Below, piece by piece: positions 18,207-27,349 of a stretch of DNA of 64,000 nucleotides. The notes beneath the pieces were generated by a model that saw only the letters and a list, made by a program, of their open reading frames with translations, did no database searches and was not told the origin of the DNA. The translations under genes were made by a program, and so were the position numbers. Source of the stretch: Bradyrhizobium liaoningense (GTDB taxonomy: Bacteria; Pseudomonadota; Alphaproteobacteria; Rhizobiales; Xanthobacteraceae); NCBI RefSeq assembly GCF_018130785.1, contig NZ_JAFCJT010000007.1:207486-271485 (forward strand), written 5' to 3'. Every line of letters starts with the position of its first letter. Position 1 is the stretch's first letter.

Positions 18207-18862
18207 TCCCGGCGTCAGGCAACGCGACCGTGCGCGCGATGTTCATCAGCAGGGGCCTCTGCCGAACATGTCGCAGTCAGCTGGGCCGTCCTTTGTGGCC
18301 GGGCCGCTGAGACACTCCACTTCCAGTTGCCCATGTTCCGGTCGGAAGGCTGCTCAATATTTTGGCGGTGTGGAGCGCCGCTTGATCAAAGCCTGCCAAA
18401 GATTCGGCGATTCTCGCCGGCACCAACCGGGAATCTTACGGGCTTTGCCGCGTCGTGGAATCGATTCTGTGACTTTGTTCCCACACATGCCTGTTGACGG
18501 GTCGATGGTGAGGCCCGGCGCCCAGTCTTCGGTCGCGCTGCTTGGTTCTTCGCAAAAAAACAAGTAATTACAGTGCTTTATGGGTGCCCCATACTCTCAC
18601 GGGCGCGTGATATTTGTGCAACAATTGGCCGAAAACGCTCTGCGGAGAGGTGAATCCGGCCGGTCTTCCATTGATTGATCGGCACTCTTCGGTTTCTATC
18701 ACTGCGCGACGGAGGGGGGCATCCCGAGGTCGTCCCGTTCTAGGTGGTTCGCTTAAGTAGACCATCGTTACGAGGATGCGTTGATTAGCAACGTCTTTTC
18801 GCGGGTAGCTCAAACGCCTTTGTACGAAGTTTTGTACCGAGGCTTCACTTGGAGGTTTAAAC
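18207..18862. other. Long non-coding region upstream of the porin gene
   Basis: 656 bp without a convincing gene. Short open frames on both strands (for example minus 18568-18951) overlap the porin start or lack a coding signature. The region surely carries the porin promoter and perhaps a long regulated leader, as is common for outer-membrane porins. The only element I can point to is the strong ribosome-binding site GGAGGT at 18851-18856. A search for small RNA genes and transcription start sites here would be worthwhile. Confidence 0.5.
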
Positions 18863-20431
18863 ATGAAGTTCAAGGGCCTTTTGCTCGGTTCTGCGGCAGC
18901 TCTGCTTGCCGTCGGCGGAGCACAAGCGGCTGATCTTCCCGTAAAGGCCAAGGCGGTCGAATACGTGAAGATCTGCTCGCTCTATGGTGCGGGTTTCTAC
19001 TACATCCCCGGCACTGACACCTGCATCAAGCTGGGTGGTTACCTGCGTGCTGAAGTCGCGATCAACGCGACCGACTTCAACGGTAACTTCAGCAGCGTTA
19101 ACGGTTCTTCGAACCGCCTGACGAACTACTACGTCACTCGCGCCCGTTCAGACCTCAACATCGACACCCGCACCGCGACCGAGTACGGCGTGGTTCGTAC
19201 CTTTGCTGATGTGGTCATGTCCTGGACGACGGATAACTACACGGGCAACGGCACCGGCAACGGCTCCACCGTTTACTCGCAGCTCGGCGCCACGGGCGTG
19301 GGCGCACCGAACAATGCCAACGCAGGCGCAATCGCCGGCGGTACGCTTGGCGTGTACTACGCTTTCATCCAGTTCGCTGGCTTCACGATGGGTAAGGCGG
19401 TTGCCCAGTTCGACGCCCCCTGGACCAACTATCCGGGTAACAACTTCGACGGTTTGACTGGCGGCGGCGGCACGGTCACTGGTGTCAACCAGTTCACCTA
19501 TACTGCCGACTTCGGCCAGGGCATCACTGCCGCGATCTCGGCGGTCGATCCGACGGCCTACTACCAGAGCAACCTGTACAACACCAGCGCCGGCTTCTCG
19601 GTCGCGAATTTTGGTACCGGCGGCTACGGCATCAATGCCTTCGGCGGCACGCGGGCTCCTGACATCCAAGGTATGGTCCGCATCGACCAGGCCTGGGGTC
19701 TGTTCCAGTTGTCGGCAGCGGCGCATAACAACCATGTCGCGTACTACGCGACCCCTGGTCTTGTCGGGACTGAAGCGGCCGGTCATCCGGGCGACAAGTG
19801 GGGCTGGGCTGTGCAAGCGGCTTTGTCCATCAAGAACATTCCGACTGGCGCGGGCGACGTGATCAACGTCCAGGCGGTCTACACTGACGGTGCGACCCGA
19901 TACAACTTCCAGAGCTTGGCTTCGCAGAACTATGCGATGTTCGGCGGTACCAACCTGGCTGGCGCCTATCAGAGCATTGGCCTTGCCGGCGCTGCCGATG
20001 GTGTGTTCGCCAACGGAACTGGCATCAGCACGGTTACGAGCTGGGGCTTCCGTGGCGCCTACACCCATAACTGGGACGCGTACTGGAACACGGCAATCTA
20101 CGGTTCGTACGCTCAGCTGAAGTACGGCAACGGTGGTGCGGCTCTCATTTGCGGCCAACTCGCTACGTTGGGTGCCGCCACTGCGGGTATCACCTCTTGC
20201 AACCCGGACTTCAACATCGGTACGGTCGGTCTGATCACCCGCTGGACGCCGGTGAAGAACCTGACCTTCTCGGCGGACGTGGCTTACACCATGCTCGACC
20301 AGAAGTTCGCGGGCTCGATCAGCACGCTCGCCGCTGGCCCTGCGTTTGTTGTGGCCAAGCCGGGTGCCGTGTACGAGCTGAAGGACCAGAGCACGGTCAG
20401 CATGCTGCTCCGCGCTCAGCGCAACTGGTAA
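18863..20431 (+). CDS. Outer-membrane porin (Bradyrhizobium type)
   Basis: 522 aa. Signal peptide of 22 residues (MKFKGLLLGSAAALL, then GGAQAAD), then the conserved opening of rhizobial porins: a short acidic/basic helix (VEYVKICSLYGAGFYYIPGT), DTCIKLGGYLRAEV, and beta-strands rich in Gly, Asn, Thr and aromatic residues. The C terminus ends VSMLLRAQRNW with a terminal aromatic residue, the outer-membrane assembly signal. It forms a general diffusion channel for small hydrophilic solutes, presumably trimeric. A perfect ribosome-binding site (GGAGGT, 7 bases from ATG) and a strong terminator fit a highly expressed single-gene unit. Confidence 0.95.
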   Translation: MKFKGLLLGSAAALLAVGGAQAADLPVKAKAVEYVKICSLYGAGFYYIPGTDTCIKLGGYLRAEVAINATDFNGNFSSVNGSSNRLTNYYVTRARSDLNIDTRTATEYGVVRTFADVVMSWTTDNYTGNGTGNGSTVYSQLGATGVGAPNNANAGAIAGGTLGVYYAFIQFAGFTMGKAVAQFDAPWTNYPGNNFDGLTGGGGTVTGVNQFTYTADFGQGITAAISAVDPTAYYQSNLYNTSAGFSVANFGTGGYGINAFGGTRAPDIQGMVRIDQAWGLFQLSAAAHNNHVAYYATPGLVGTEAAGHPGDKWGWAVQAALSIKNIPTGAGDVINVQAVYTDGATRYNFQSLASQNYAMFGGTNLAGAYQSIGLAGAADGVFANGTGISTVTSWGFRGAYTHNWDAYWNTAIYGSYAQLKYGNGGAALICGQLATLGAATAGITSCNPDFNIGTVGLITRWTPVKNLTFSADVAYTMLDQKFAGSISTLAAGPAFVVAKPGAVYELKDQSTVSMLLRAQRNW

Positions 20432-20460
20432 GTACGGTCTAACGACCTGACCTCCAAGGA

Positions 20461-20490
20461 CCCTCGGCAGGAAACTGCCGGGGGTTTCTT
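20461..20490 (+). terminator. Rho-independent terminator of the porin gene
   Basis: Left arm CCCTCGGCAG (20461-20470), loop GAAA, right arm CTGCCGGGGG (20475-20484) with one G-U pair, then TTTCTT. Starts 30 bases after the porin stop. Confidence 0.85.
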
Positions 20491-20650
20491 GTATTTCGGC
20501 ATGACGAAAGCTGGCGGCCCGGCGGCATTCGTTCAAGATGAGCCCGGCTCATCCCGCGGACCGACAAAGGATGACGCCGATTCACATAGCCTAATGCGCA
20601 AAGCTCCCCGAGCCGTCAGACTGGCCCGGCTGAAGAAAAAGGGGGCTGTG

Positions 20651-20746
20651 ATGGCGATGGATCGCGTCGAGCAGGCCTTTGTCGCAACGGCAATCACGGG
20701 TTTCGTCGTGATGTTGGCGGCAATCGTCTGGATGATGATCAGCTGA
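20651..20746 (+). CDS. Candidate tiny single-pass membrane protein (31 aa)
   Basis: From ATG 20651 the frame gives a short charged start (MAMDRVEQAFVAT) followed by one strongly hydrophobic helix (GFVVMLAAIVWMMIS) to TGA at 20744-20746. An AGGGGG sequence lies about 6-10 bases before the start. The frame is open further upstream but overlaps the porin terminator. Small membrane proteins like this are common in rhizobia but usually unannotated. The function is unknown. Confidence 0.45.
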   Translation: MAMDRVEQAFVATAITGFVVMLAAIVWMMIS

Positions 20747-20766
20747 CGGCCGGGAGAATTCCTGAT

Positions 20767-20847
20767 TTGCGCGTCGCGCTGCCTTATGCTGCTGTGCTTC
20801 TGTGCCTGGCGGTGACCGTCTGGCTGGCTTTTGCGCATTTGTTATGA
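20767..20847 (+). CDS. Candidate tiny single-pass membrane protein (26 aa)
   Basis: From TTG 20767 the frame reads MRVALPYAAVLLCLAVTV and then WLAFAHLL before TGA at 20845-20847: a single membrane helix with an N-terminal Arg. GGGAG lies about 11 bases upstream. It begins 20 bp after the other tiny candidate and ends 14 bp from the stop of the converging response regulator gene. Too short to be sure; support is the hydrophobic profile plus tandem arrangement. Confidence 0.3.
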   Translation: MRVALPYAAVLLCLAVTVWLAFAHLL

Positions 20848-20861
20848 TCGTCGCCCCGCTA

Positions 20862-21266
20862 TCAACTCTGCGGTTCGGCGATGAGCGCGGCCAGCCGATG
20901 CGCCATGGCCGGAAGATCGATCGGTTTTTCCAGGAGCGGCACGTCCTGGAATTCCGGACTGATTGTGATCCTGTCGAATCCGGTCGTGAACATGAAGTGC
21001 ACGTTCCGCGCCTTCAGTTCGCGGGCAATCGGAAAGATCATTTCGTTGCGGATGTTCACGTCGAGCACGGCGGCATCCAGAATGCTGCCGTCGTGCAGGA
21101 TCCTGAGCGCGTCCTCGAGATCTCCCACCGGGCCCGCGACGTCTGCGCCGAGCGCGCGAAATGTCCTGCTGATGTCGTCGGCGAGAAAATATTCGTCCTC
21201 GACAACGAAGATGCGACGCCCGCTGAGCGGCGCCAGTAGACGCGACGACCTAGGCGATACCGCCAT
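20862..21266 (-). CDS. Single-domain response regulator
   Basis: 134 aa from ATG 21266, preceded on its strand by GGAGG; an upstream in-frame start at 21332 would overlap the promoter of the divergent CheB-like gene. It is a lone receiver domain: acidic pocket FVVEDE (E23/D24), phospho-acceptor D69 in AVLDVNI, Thr in FTTGF, and K114 in LLEKPID. There is no output domain, so it acts as a phosphate shuttle or by protein contact. It faces the CheB-like esterase gene across 77 bp. The HWE kinases of this region commonly phosphorylate stand-alone receivers of this kind, so the hybrid kinase at 22968 is a plausible partner. Confidence 0.88.
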   Translation of the reverse strand: MAVSPRSSRLLAPLSGRRIFVVEDEYFLADDISRTFRALGADVAGPVGDLEDALRILHDGSILDAAVLDVNIRNEMIFPIARELKARNVHFMFTTGFDRITISPEFQDVPLLEKPIDLPAMAHRLAALIAEPQS

Positions 21267-21343
21267 GGTGCCTCCAGCCCGTCCATAGGAACGTGAGGCG
21301 GGGACCCGCCTTGGTACAAACGAGGCAAACAAAGGTGGGTTCC

Positions 21344-22351
21344 ATGAGCAACCGCGACATCATCGTCATAGGTGGCTCGGCAGGCGCGACCGCGCCGCTG
21401 AAGCATATCCTGGGCCGCCTGCCGCCGGATCTGCCCGCCGCCGTCTTCATCGTCCTGCACCTCCCGGCGCAGGGCCTCGGCATCCTCTCGACAGTCGCCA
21501 GCAGCGCAGGACCGCTTCCGGTCCGGCAGGCCGAAGACGGCATGAGGATCGAGCCCGGCCGGGTCTACCTGGCGGCGCCGGATCATCATCTGCTGCTCTC
21601 CAGAAATCAGGTGTTTCTCGGGCGCGGTCCGCGCGAGAACATGGTCCGGCCGGCGATCGATGCCCTGTTCCGCTCTGCCGCCCTCTATCACGGCCCGCGC
21701 GTGATCGGAGTGCTTCTGAGCGGCCTGTTGTCCGACGGCGCGGCAGGCCTCAATGCGATCAAGCGCTGCGGGGGGATGACCGTGGTGCAGGATCCCCTGG
21801 ACGCCATTTCCGACGAGATGCCGCGGCGCGCGATGGAGGCGACCACCGTCGATCTCTGTGTTCCCGGCGCGACCATGGGTGACGTCCTGTCCGAACTCGT
21901 CCGGGAGCAGGCCGGAGCCGTCCTTCCGATCCCGCCCGAGATCCGGCTCGAGGTCGAGATTGCGGCCGCGGACCGGATCGGCAGTGACAAGCTGCTCTCG
22001 GTTGCCAATCCCGTTGCGCTGACCTGCCCGGCCTGCGGCGGAGTCCTGTCCGAGGTCAAGGAGCCGCGCCCGATGCGCTTCCGTTGCCAGGTCGGCCATG
22101 GCTTCACTGCCGATGCGCTGGCCAAGGAGCAGGAGGGGCACGTCGACGAGGCTTTGCGGGTTGCGCTGCGCATTATCGAGGAGCGGGCGGAGCTGGTGCA
22201 GCGCATGGCCACCGACGGAAGGCGAAGCGGCCGGCCTGCGGTCGTCGAGATGTACGAGACCAGGGCAGCCGAATATCGCGAATATGCCGATATGATCCGG
22301 CGCGTCGTGCTACAGTCCCTCGATCCTCCGGCCCGCAAGCGGGAGGCTTGA
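21344..22351 (+). CDS. CheB-like protein-glutamate methylesterase without receiver domain
   Basis: 335 aa from ATG 21344 (AGGTGGG upstream). Residues 1-190 form a CheB methylesterase domain with the catalytic triad in place: S12 in GGSAGA, H39 in VLHLP, D131 in LLSDGAAGL. The N-terminal receiver of classical CheB is missing. Residues about 225-260 carry CPACGG and RCQVGHGF, a Cys/His pattern suggestive of a small metal site, and the C terminus is helical. Such proteins demethylate or deamidate glutamates of signalling proteins, often outside chemotaxis. The neighbouring response regulator and the CheB-CheR kinase suggest one signalling module. Confidence 0.85.
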   Translation: MSNRDIIVIGGSAGATAPLKHILGRLPPDLPAAVFIVLHLPAQGLGILSTVASSAGPLPVRQAEDGMRIEPGRVYLAAPDHHLLLSRNQVFLGRGPRENMVRPAIDALFRSAALYHGPRVIGVLLSGLLSDGAAGLNAIKRCGGMTVVQDPLDAISDEMPRRAMEATTVDLCVPGATMGDVLSELVREQAGAVLPIPPEIRLEVEIAAADRIGSDKLLSVANPVALTCPACGGVLSEVKEPRPMRFRCQVGHGFTADALAKEQEGHVDEALRVALRIIEERAELVQRMATDGRRSGRPAVVEMYETRAAEYREYADMIRRVVLQSLDPPARKREA

Positions 22352-22361
22352 GGGCTTTGCC

Positions 22362-22628
22362 ATGGCCATCTCCCTCGCCGAACAATGCCGGCAGCTCGAT
22401 GTCGAGCAGCGTCTTCTGGTAAAAGCCGACCAGGATATCGAGGAGGGATGGCAGCGCATCCGTGACCAGGAAGACCGCGTTCGCGAACTTCAGGCCGCTG
22501 GTTACGACACGCGCCAGGCGGAGCGGCTGGTCGGCCTGCTCAAGCACACCCTGATCGAGTGGGAGTGCCACCGCGTCCTAATCGCGCAACGCATCGCTTA
22601 TCTTCAACAGCAGGTTGCGACCGGGTAG
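22362..22628 (+). CDS. Small helical hypothetical protein
   Basis: 88 aa beginning MAISLAEQCRQLDVEQR, highly charged and predicted to be almost entirely helical, with heptad-like repeats. It begins 10 bp after the CheB-like gene and is probably co-transcribed with it. I do not recognise a family. The 3' end overlaps the minus-strand 70 aa gene by about 50 bp. Confidence 0.65.
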   Translation: MAISLAEQCRQLDVEQRLLVKADQDIEEGWQRIRDQEDRVRELQAAGYDTRQAERLVGLLKHTLIEWECHRVLIAQRIAYLQQQVATG

Positions 22629-22790
22629 CGGAAGGTGGCTGATGGCCGGTCTCGTGAACTCTGCCCCGAGTTCGAACATATAGTCGACGCTGCGGTGCCA
22701 ACGGTCGTTCTCGTGGAGCAGCCGGCGGGCGGTCGCGCTGGCGGCCTCGGCCCGGCTGACCAGAGCCGCGAGTTCATCGGAAATCCACAT
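22578..22790 (-). CDS. Small hypothetical protein
   Basis: 70 aa beginning MWISDELAALVSRAEAASA, then ARRLLHENDRWHRSVDYMF, with natural composition and an AGGA sequence about 8 bases before ATG. Its 3' end overlaps the convergent 88 aa gene. No family recognised. If real it would be transcribed away from the hybrid kinase gene and could share its promoter region. Confidence 0.5.
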   Translation of the reverse strand: MWISDELAALVSRAEAASATARRLLHENDRWHRSVDYMFELGAEFTRPAISHLPLPGRNLLLKISDALRD

Positions 22791-22967
22791 CGCAGGTTCC
22801 TGCGTGACCAGCCGAGTATGGACCTCCCGACAGGGGCTGGCAGCGCAGGGGCTGGAAACCGAAGGACGCCCCGGGATATTTTCGCCTTTGATCTGTTGGG
22901 GTAAAATCGATTTCTGCTATTGCAGGGACCAGGCGTCCGTTGGTCCCGGCCAGCGCACGAGAGCGCC

Positions 22968-25900
22968 ATGGACGAAGTCGGCGACCAAGCGGTCGGAGGA
23001 GAGCGCCAGATCAGGCCCCCGCTGGTGATCGGCGTGGGCGCTTCACCCGCTGCCCTGCACAGCATCGAACGCTTCTTTGCCAAGCTGACCGTGGGACCCG
23101 ACCAGGCCGTGGTGTTGGCGCTTCAGCACCACGAGGCCTCCGACGAGCGGCGCCTGCGCGACGCGGTGCGAAATTCCAACGGCAGCAAGGTCGCCGAGAT
23201 CGACGATGGCCATGTGATCGAGGGCGGCACGATCTATCTCTGCCCGCCGGCGATGATTACCACGATCCAGGGCGGCCGCTTCGCCATCCGCAAAGCCGAG
23301 CAGGCGCCCGGCGAGCGCGCCACAATCGACAGCTTCCTGGTGTCGCTGGCGGAGGAGCGTGCCGAGCAATCCATCGGCGTCATCCTCGCCGGCACCGGCG
23401 GTGACGGTACGCTCGGCACCGCGACGCTGAAGGATCATGGCGGCCTCGCCATCGCCGAAAAGGTCGCCACCGACGAGTCCGATCATCTCAAGGATGCCAA
23501 CACGCCGGCGGCGATCGCCGATTATGTGCTGACGCCGGAGGAGATTCCCGAGCACATCCAGGTCTATGCCCGTCATCTGCGCCGCCTGGACGAGAAGCAG
23601 GGATTCGACGAGGTGCTGGCGGCGGCTGCCACCTCGCTGTCGCGCATCGCCGATATCCTGCGCAACAAGACCGGCAACGATTTCCATGGGTACAAGCAGA
23701 ACACCTTCCTGCGTCGCGTGCAGCGGCGCATGCAGGTGATCCAGATCGAGGAGATCGCCGCTTATGTCGATTTCCTGCGCAACGACAAGGACGAGGTGCT
23801 GCATCTCTTCAACGACCTGCTGATCGGCGTTACCGAGTTCTTCCGCGACAAGCGCGAATTCGAGGTGCTGGAAACCCAGATTGTCCCGAGAATCTTCGAA
23901 GGCAAGAGCGCGGGCCAGCAGGTGCGCGTCTGGGTGCTTGGTTGTGCCACCGGCGAGGAGGCCTATTCGATCGGCATTCTCCTGCGCGAGCACATGGCGC
24001 GGATGGATTCCGCGCCGCAGGTGCAGATCTTCGCCACCGACATCGACGGACGGGCGCTGGCAACCGCGCGCGTCGGCCGCTACCGCACGTCCATCGAGGC
24101 CGACATGAACGGCGAGCGTCTGGCGCGCTGGTTCGTGCGCGAGGGCGACACCTACTGCGTGGTGAAGGAGTTGCGCGAGATGTGCATCTTCTCGCAGCAC
24201 AACGTCATCAAGGACGCCCCGTTCTCCAAGCTCGACATCGTCTCCTGCCGCAACCTGCTGATCTATCTCAATGCCGAGTTGCAGAACCGGGTGATCCCGC
24301 TATTCCACTTCGCACTCTTACCGGATCGTTTCCTCTTCCTCGGCAATTCCGAGAACGTGACCCGGCATCCAAAGCTGTTCGCACCGATTGATCGCCGCGC
24401 CCGCATCTTCAAGAAGCTCGAGACGGGAACGCGGCTGCCGCCGGATTTTCCGATCACGACGGGAGCGGGCAGGGTGCCGGTCGAGCTGCAACCGGTTCGC
24501 TCGTTCGGCCCCGACGTCGGCCTGGAGCGGCGCGCGCAGCGAATCGCGGAGCGTTACGCCCCCGCCTATGTCATCATCGATGACAATTTCCAGATCCTGC
24601 ACTTCTCGGGGCGCACCGGGCGGTACATCGAGCCGACGGCAGGCGCCGCCACGCTCGACCTGCTCCAGCTCGTGCACCGCGACCTCCGCCTGGAATTGCG
24701 CAGCGTGCTCAGCCGCGCGGCGGAGACCAACGAGCCGGCCCAGGCCGAGCAGGTGCAGCTCGGGGTGAATGGCCACCGAATCCTCGTCGATATCACCGTC
24801 GAGCCGATCCAGGAGGGCGCCGGCGGCCACCGCAACTTCGTGGTTCTCTTCAAGGACTGTCCGGTCCGCACGATCGAGGCCGACCAGAGCAAACCCAATG
24901 CCCTGGTACGCACCGAGCACGTCGATCGTCTCGAAAGCGAGCTGCGCGCAACGCGCGAGCGCCTCCAGGCGACCATCGAGGAGCTCGAAAGCACCAACGA
25001 GGAGCTGAAATCCTCCAACGAGGAATATCAGTCGCTCAATGAGGAGCTGCAATCCGCCAATGAGGAGCTCGAGACCTCGCGCGAGGAATTGCAGTCGGTC
25101 AACGAGGAGCTGACCACCGTCAACGGCGAGCTGGCGCACCGCATCCAGGAGTTGACGCGCGCCACCAGCGACCTCAAGAATTTTCTCGAGAGCACGCAGA
25201 TCGCCACCGTATTCCTCGACAACGATCTGCGCGTGATGAACTTCACGCCCGCGATAACGCAGGTCCTCCATCTGGTCGATACCGACGCGGGCCGCCCCAT
25301 CGCCCACATCAAGGCAAGCATCCCGATCGAGGAGCTCTACGACGACGTCCGCCGCGTGCTGCGCACGCTCGCCAGCGTCGAGCGCGAGCTGAGCGCGCCG
25401 GACAGCGGCACGCGCTACATTGTCCGCATCCTGCCCTATCGCAGCATCGACAATTTCATCGCCGGGGTCGTCATCACCTTCATCGACGTCACTGCGATCA
25501 CCCGCGCCGAGGAGCGGCAGCGCCTGCTGCTGGCCGAACTCCAGCATCGCGTCCGCAACACGCTCGGTGTCATGCGCTCGATCGCCCGCCGGTCGGCCGA
25601 ATCGAACTCTACCGTCGAGGAATACGCCTCCCATCTCGACGGTCGGCTGAACGCATTCGCCCGCACCCAGGCGCTTGTCATCCGCGATCCCGAGGGCGGC
25701 GTCGACCTCGAATATCTCGTGGTCGAGGAACTGCTGGCCTACAACGCCCGTGAAGGCGAGCAGATGCGGGTTTCCGGTCCCAAAGTGCGCTTCCAGCCCA
25801 AGGCCGCGGAAACCTTTGCGCTCGCCCTCCACGAGCTCGCGACCAATGCGCTGAAATACGGCGCGATGAGTCAACCGACGGGGCGGATCGAAATTTCCTG

Positions 25901-26135
25901 GCGCATCGAGGAGGGCACCGAGCCGGCGGAGCTGGTGTTTGAGTGGCGGGAGCGCGGCGGGCCACGGGTGACGCTGCCGCCGCGCAAAGGTTTTGGTACT
26001 GAGCTTCTGGAGCGCACGCTGGCCTTCGAGTTCAAGGGGCAGACCACGATGGCGTTCAATCCTGCGGGACTGCAATGCACGATCACAATTCCCCTGAGCA
26101 AGCGCGCGTTTCATACACCGGCGGTGGCTAACTGA
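22968..26135 (+). CDS. CheB-CheR-PAS-HWE histidine kinase hybrid
   Basis: 1055 aa from ATG 22968; a TTG at 22920 in frame is less likely. The domain order is CheB methylesterase (about 15-200; S26 in GVGASPAAL, GTGGDGTLGT), CheR methyltransferase (about 220-480; WVLGCATGEEAYSIG for S-adenosylmethionine, then DIVSCRNLLIYL), a long coiled coil (about 655-740; ATIEELESTNEELKSSNEEY), a PAS domain (about 745-850), and an HWE/HisKA_2 kinase with H860 in LQHRVRNTLGVM and N box ALHELATNALKYGAMS. It should couple methylation chemistry to phosphorelay. This architecture is found in rhizobial general-stress and light signalling. The stop overlaps the Crp/Fnr start (TGATG). Confidence 0.93.
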   Translation: MDEVGDQAVGGERQIRPPLVIGVGASPAALHSIERFFAKLTVGPDQAVVLALQHHEASDERRLRDAVRNSNGSKVAEIDDGHVIEGGTIYLCPPAMITTIQGGRFAIRKAEQAPGERATIDSFLVSLAEERAEQSIGVILAGTGGDGTLGTATLKDHGGLAIAEKVATDESDHLKDANTPAAIADYVLTPEEIPEHIQVYARHLRRLDEKQGFDEVLAAAATSLSRIADILRNKTGNDFHGYKQNTFLRRVQRRMQVIQIEEIAAYVDFLRNDKDEVLHLFNDLLIGVTEFFRDKREFEVLETQIVPRIFEGKSAGQQVRVWVLGCATGEEAYSIGILLREHMARMDSAPQVQIFATDIDGRALATARVGRYRTSIEADMNGERLARWFVREGDTYCVVKELREMCIFSQHNVIKDAPFSKLDIVSCRNLLIYLNAELQNRVIPLFHFALLPDRFLFLGNSENVTRHPKLFAPIDRRARIFKKLETGTRLPPDFPITTGAGRVPVELQPVRSFGPDVGLERRAQRIAERYAPAYVIIDDNFQILHFSGRTGRYIEPTAGAATLDLLQLVHRDLRLELRSVLSRAAETNEPAQAEQVQLGVNGHRILVDITVEPIQEGAGGHRNFVVLFKDCPVRTIEADQSKPNALVRTEHVDRLESELRATRERLQATIEELESTNEELKSSNEEYQSLNEELQSANEELETSREELQSVNEELTTVNGELAHRIQELTRATSDLKNFLESTQIATVFLDNDLRVMNFTPAITQVLHLVDTDAGRPIAHIKASIPIEELYDDVRRVLRTLASVERELSAPDSGTRYIVRILPYRSIDNFIAGVVITFIDVTAITRAEERQRLLLAELQHRVRNTLGVMRSIARRSAESNSTVEEYASHLDGRLNAFARTQALVIRDPEGGVDLEYLVVEELLAYNAREGEQMRVSGPKVRFQPKAAETFALALHELATNALKYGAMSQPTGRIEISWRIEEGTEPAELVFEWRERGGPRVTLPPRKGFGTELLERTLAFEFKGQTTMAFNPAGLQCTITIPLSKRAFHTPAVAN

Positions 26136-26881
26136 TGCCCTTGTCGACGCCAGATCGCAGCCAGGTGGAGCCGGTCATTCGCCGGCTGAACGTGCTTAGG
26201 CCGCTGTCGACTGAGGCCCGCACATTGCTCGAATATGCAATGCTCGAGGGGGTCCAGCGCGCGGGATCTGGCGAGGACCTGATCTCGGAGGGCGATGCGG
26301 TCGACAGCGTCCGCCTCGTGCTGTCGGGCTGGCTCTGCCGCTACAAGACTCTCGAGGACGGCCGGCGCCAGATCGTCAATTTTCTCTTTCCCGGCGAGAG
26401 TTGCGATGCGCACGCATTCCTGCTGTCGGTGATGGATCACTCCATTGCGACGATGACGCCGGTCATCTACACCGAAATCAAGCGCGCGCGGTTCGAGGGA
26501 TTGGTGGCGAGCGACCGCACGCTGGCAGAAGCGTTCTGGTGCGAGACCCTCGTCAACAGCGCCATCCAGCGCGAATGGGCGATCAATCTCGGCCGCCGGG
26601 TGGCCTTTGAACGCGTGGCCCATCTGTTCTGCGAGATTGTCGAGCGGCTGCGTCCCGTCGGCATGGTCGACGGCAATTCCTGCGTGATGCCAGTGACGCA
26701 AATGGATCTTGCGGACGCCACCGGGCTCTCGGTGGTCCATCTTAATCGCACGGTTCAGGAGCTGCGCGCCTCCGGGCTGATCGTGCTGCGCGACCGGACG
26801 CTGACCATCAGCGATCTCGATGCGCTCAAGAACGCGGCGCTGTTCTCACCGAGCTATCTGCAACTCTATCGCCGCGACTGA
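26135..26881 (+). CDS. Crp/Fnr-family transcriptional regulator
   Basis: 248 aa. Residues about 20-140 are a cyclic-nucleotide-binding-like beta-roll (VLSGWLCRYKTLEDGRRQIV; NFLFPGESCD), followed by the dimer helix and a winged helix with MDLADATGLSVVHLNRTVQE as recognition region (about 190-215). The Cys cluster of FNR is absent, so it is not an iron-sulfur oxygen sensor. Translationally coupled to the hybrid kinase gene, it probably acts in the same pathway or provides feedback on it. Confidence 0.9.
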   Translation: MPLSTPDRSQVEPVIRRLNVLRPLSTEARTLLEYAMLEGVQRAGSGEDLISEGDAVDSVRLVLSGWLCRYKTLEDGRRQIVNFLFPGESCDAHAFLLSVMDHSIATMTPVIYTEIKRARFEGLVASDRTLAEAFWCETLVNSAIQREWAINLGRRVAFERVAHLFCEIVERLRPVGMVDGNSCVMPVTQMDLADATGLSVVHLNRTVQELRASGLIVLRDRTLTISDLDALKNAALFSPSYLQLYRRD

Positions 26882-27142
26882 CGCTACGGTCACCGGGGTT
26901 CCGGCGCCGCCGAACTGCGCTGACTCCGCGACGGCCGGTGCGCATTCCGGCGCCGCTGGCCCTCTGGGCGTCGCCGAGCAAAAATAGCGCACTGTTAACT
27001 TATTGAAATGCCGGAACCCGCAGTTGCGGCCGAAGCTGCCAACGCTGTCGGGCTGGGCCGTCCCGGCCGGCGCAAAACTTGGCCCCGGCGCCGACCTCCC
27101 CGCCGGGGCCAATTTCGATCCGAAGTGCCTTGTGAACGTACA

Positions 27143-27349
27143 ATGACCGCCAAGCGCAGCCGCAGGAAACAGACCCAATCGCTCCAGCAGCGGTTGACGA
27201 CATGCGCCGAAAACGCCCGCGAGCGCGCGTATAGCCTGCCGCCCGGCAAGGAGCGCGAGATGCTGCTGCGACGCGCCAAGCAGAACGAGGCGACCTCGAA
27301 CTTGACGGACTGGCTCAGCATGCCCGTCTACCCGAGACGAGGCGCATGA
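27143..27349 (+). CDS. Small conserved basic protein
   Basis: 68 aa from ATG 27143, reading MTAKRSRRKQTQSLQQRL, then ENARERAYSLPPGKEREML and AKQNEATSNLTDWL. It resembles the short Bradyrhizobium proteins built around an RARxxxLPPGxERdxLLrkarqaE pattern, which have no known function. The frame is open upstream to 27008 but that part is unlike protein. The Shine-Dalgarno is weak. Confidence 0.6.
   Translation: MTAKRSRRKQTQSLQQRLTTCAENARERAYSLPPGKEREMLLRRAKQNEATSNLTDWLSMPVYPRRGA

Noticed and set aside
18568..18951. 127-codon minus-strand frame across the porin start
   Set aside because: Overlaps the porin signal peptide region and ribosome-binding site and lacks coding bias.
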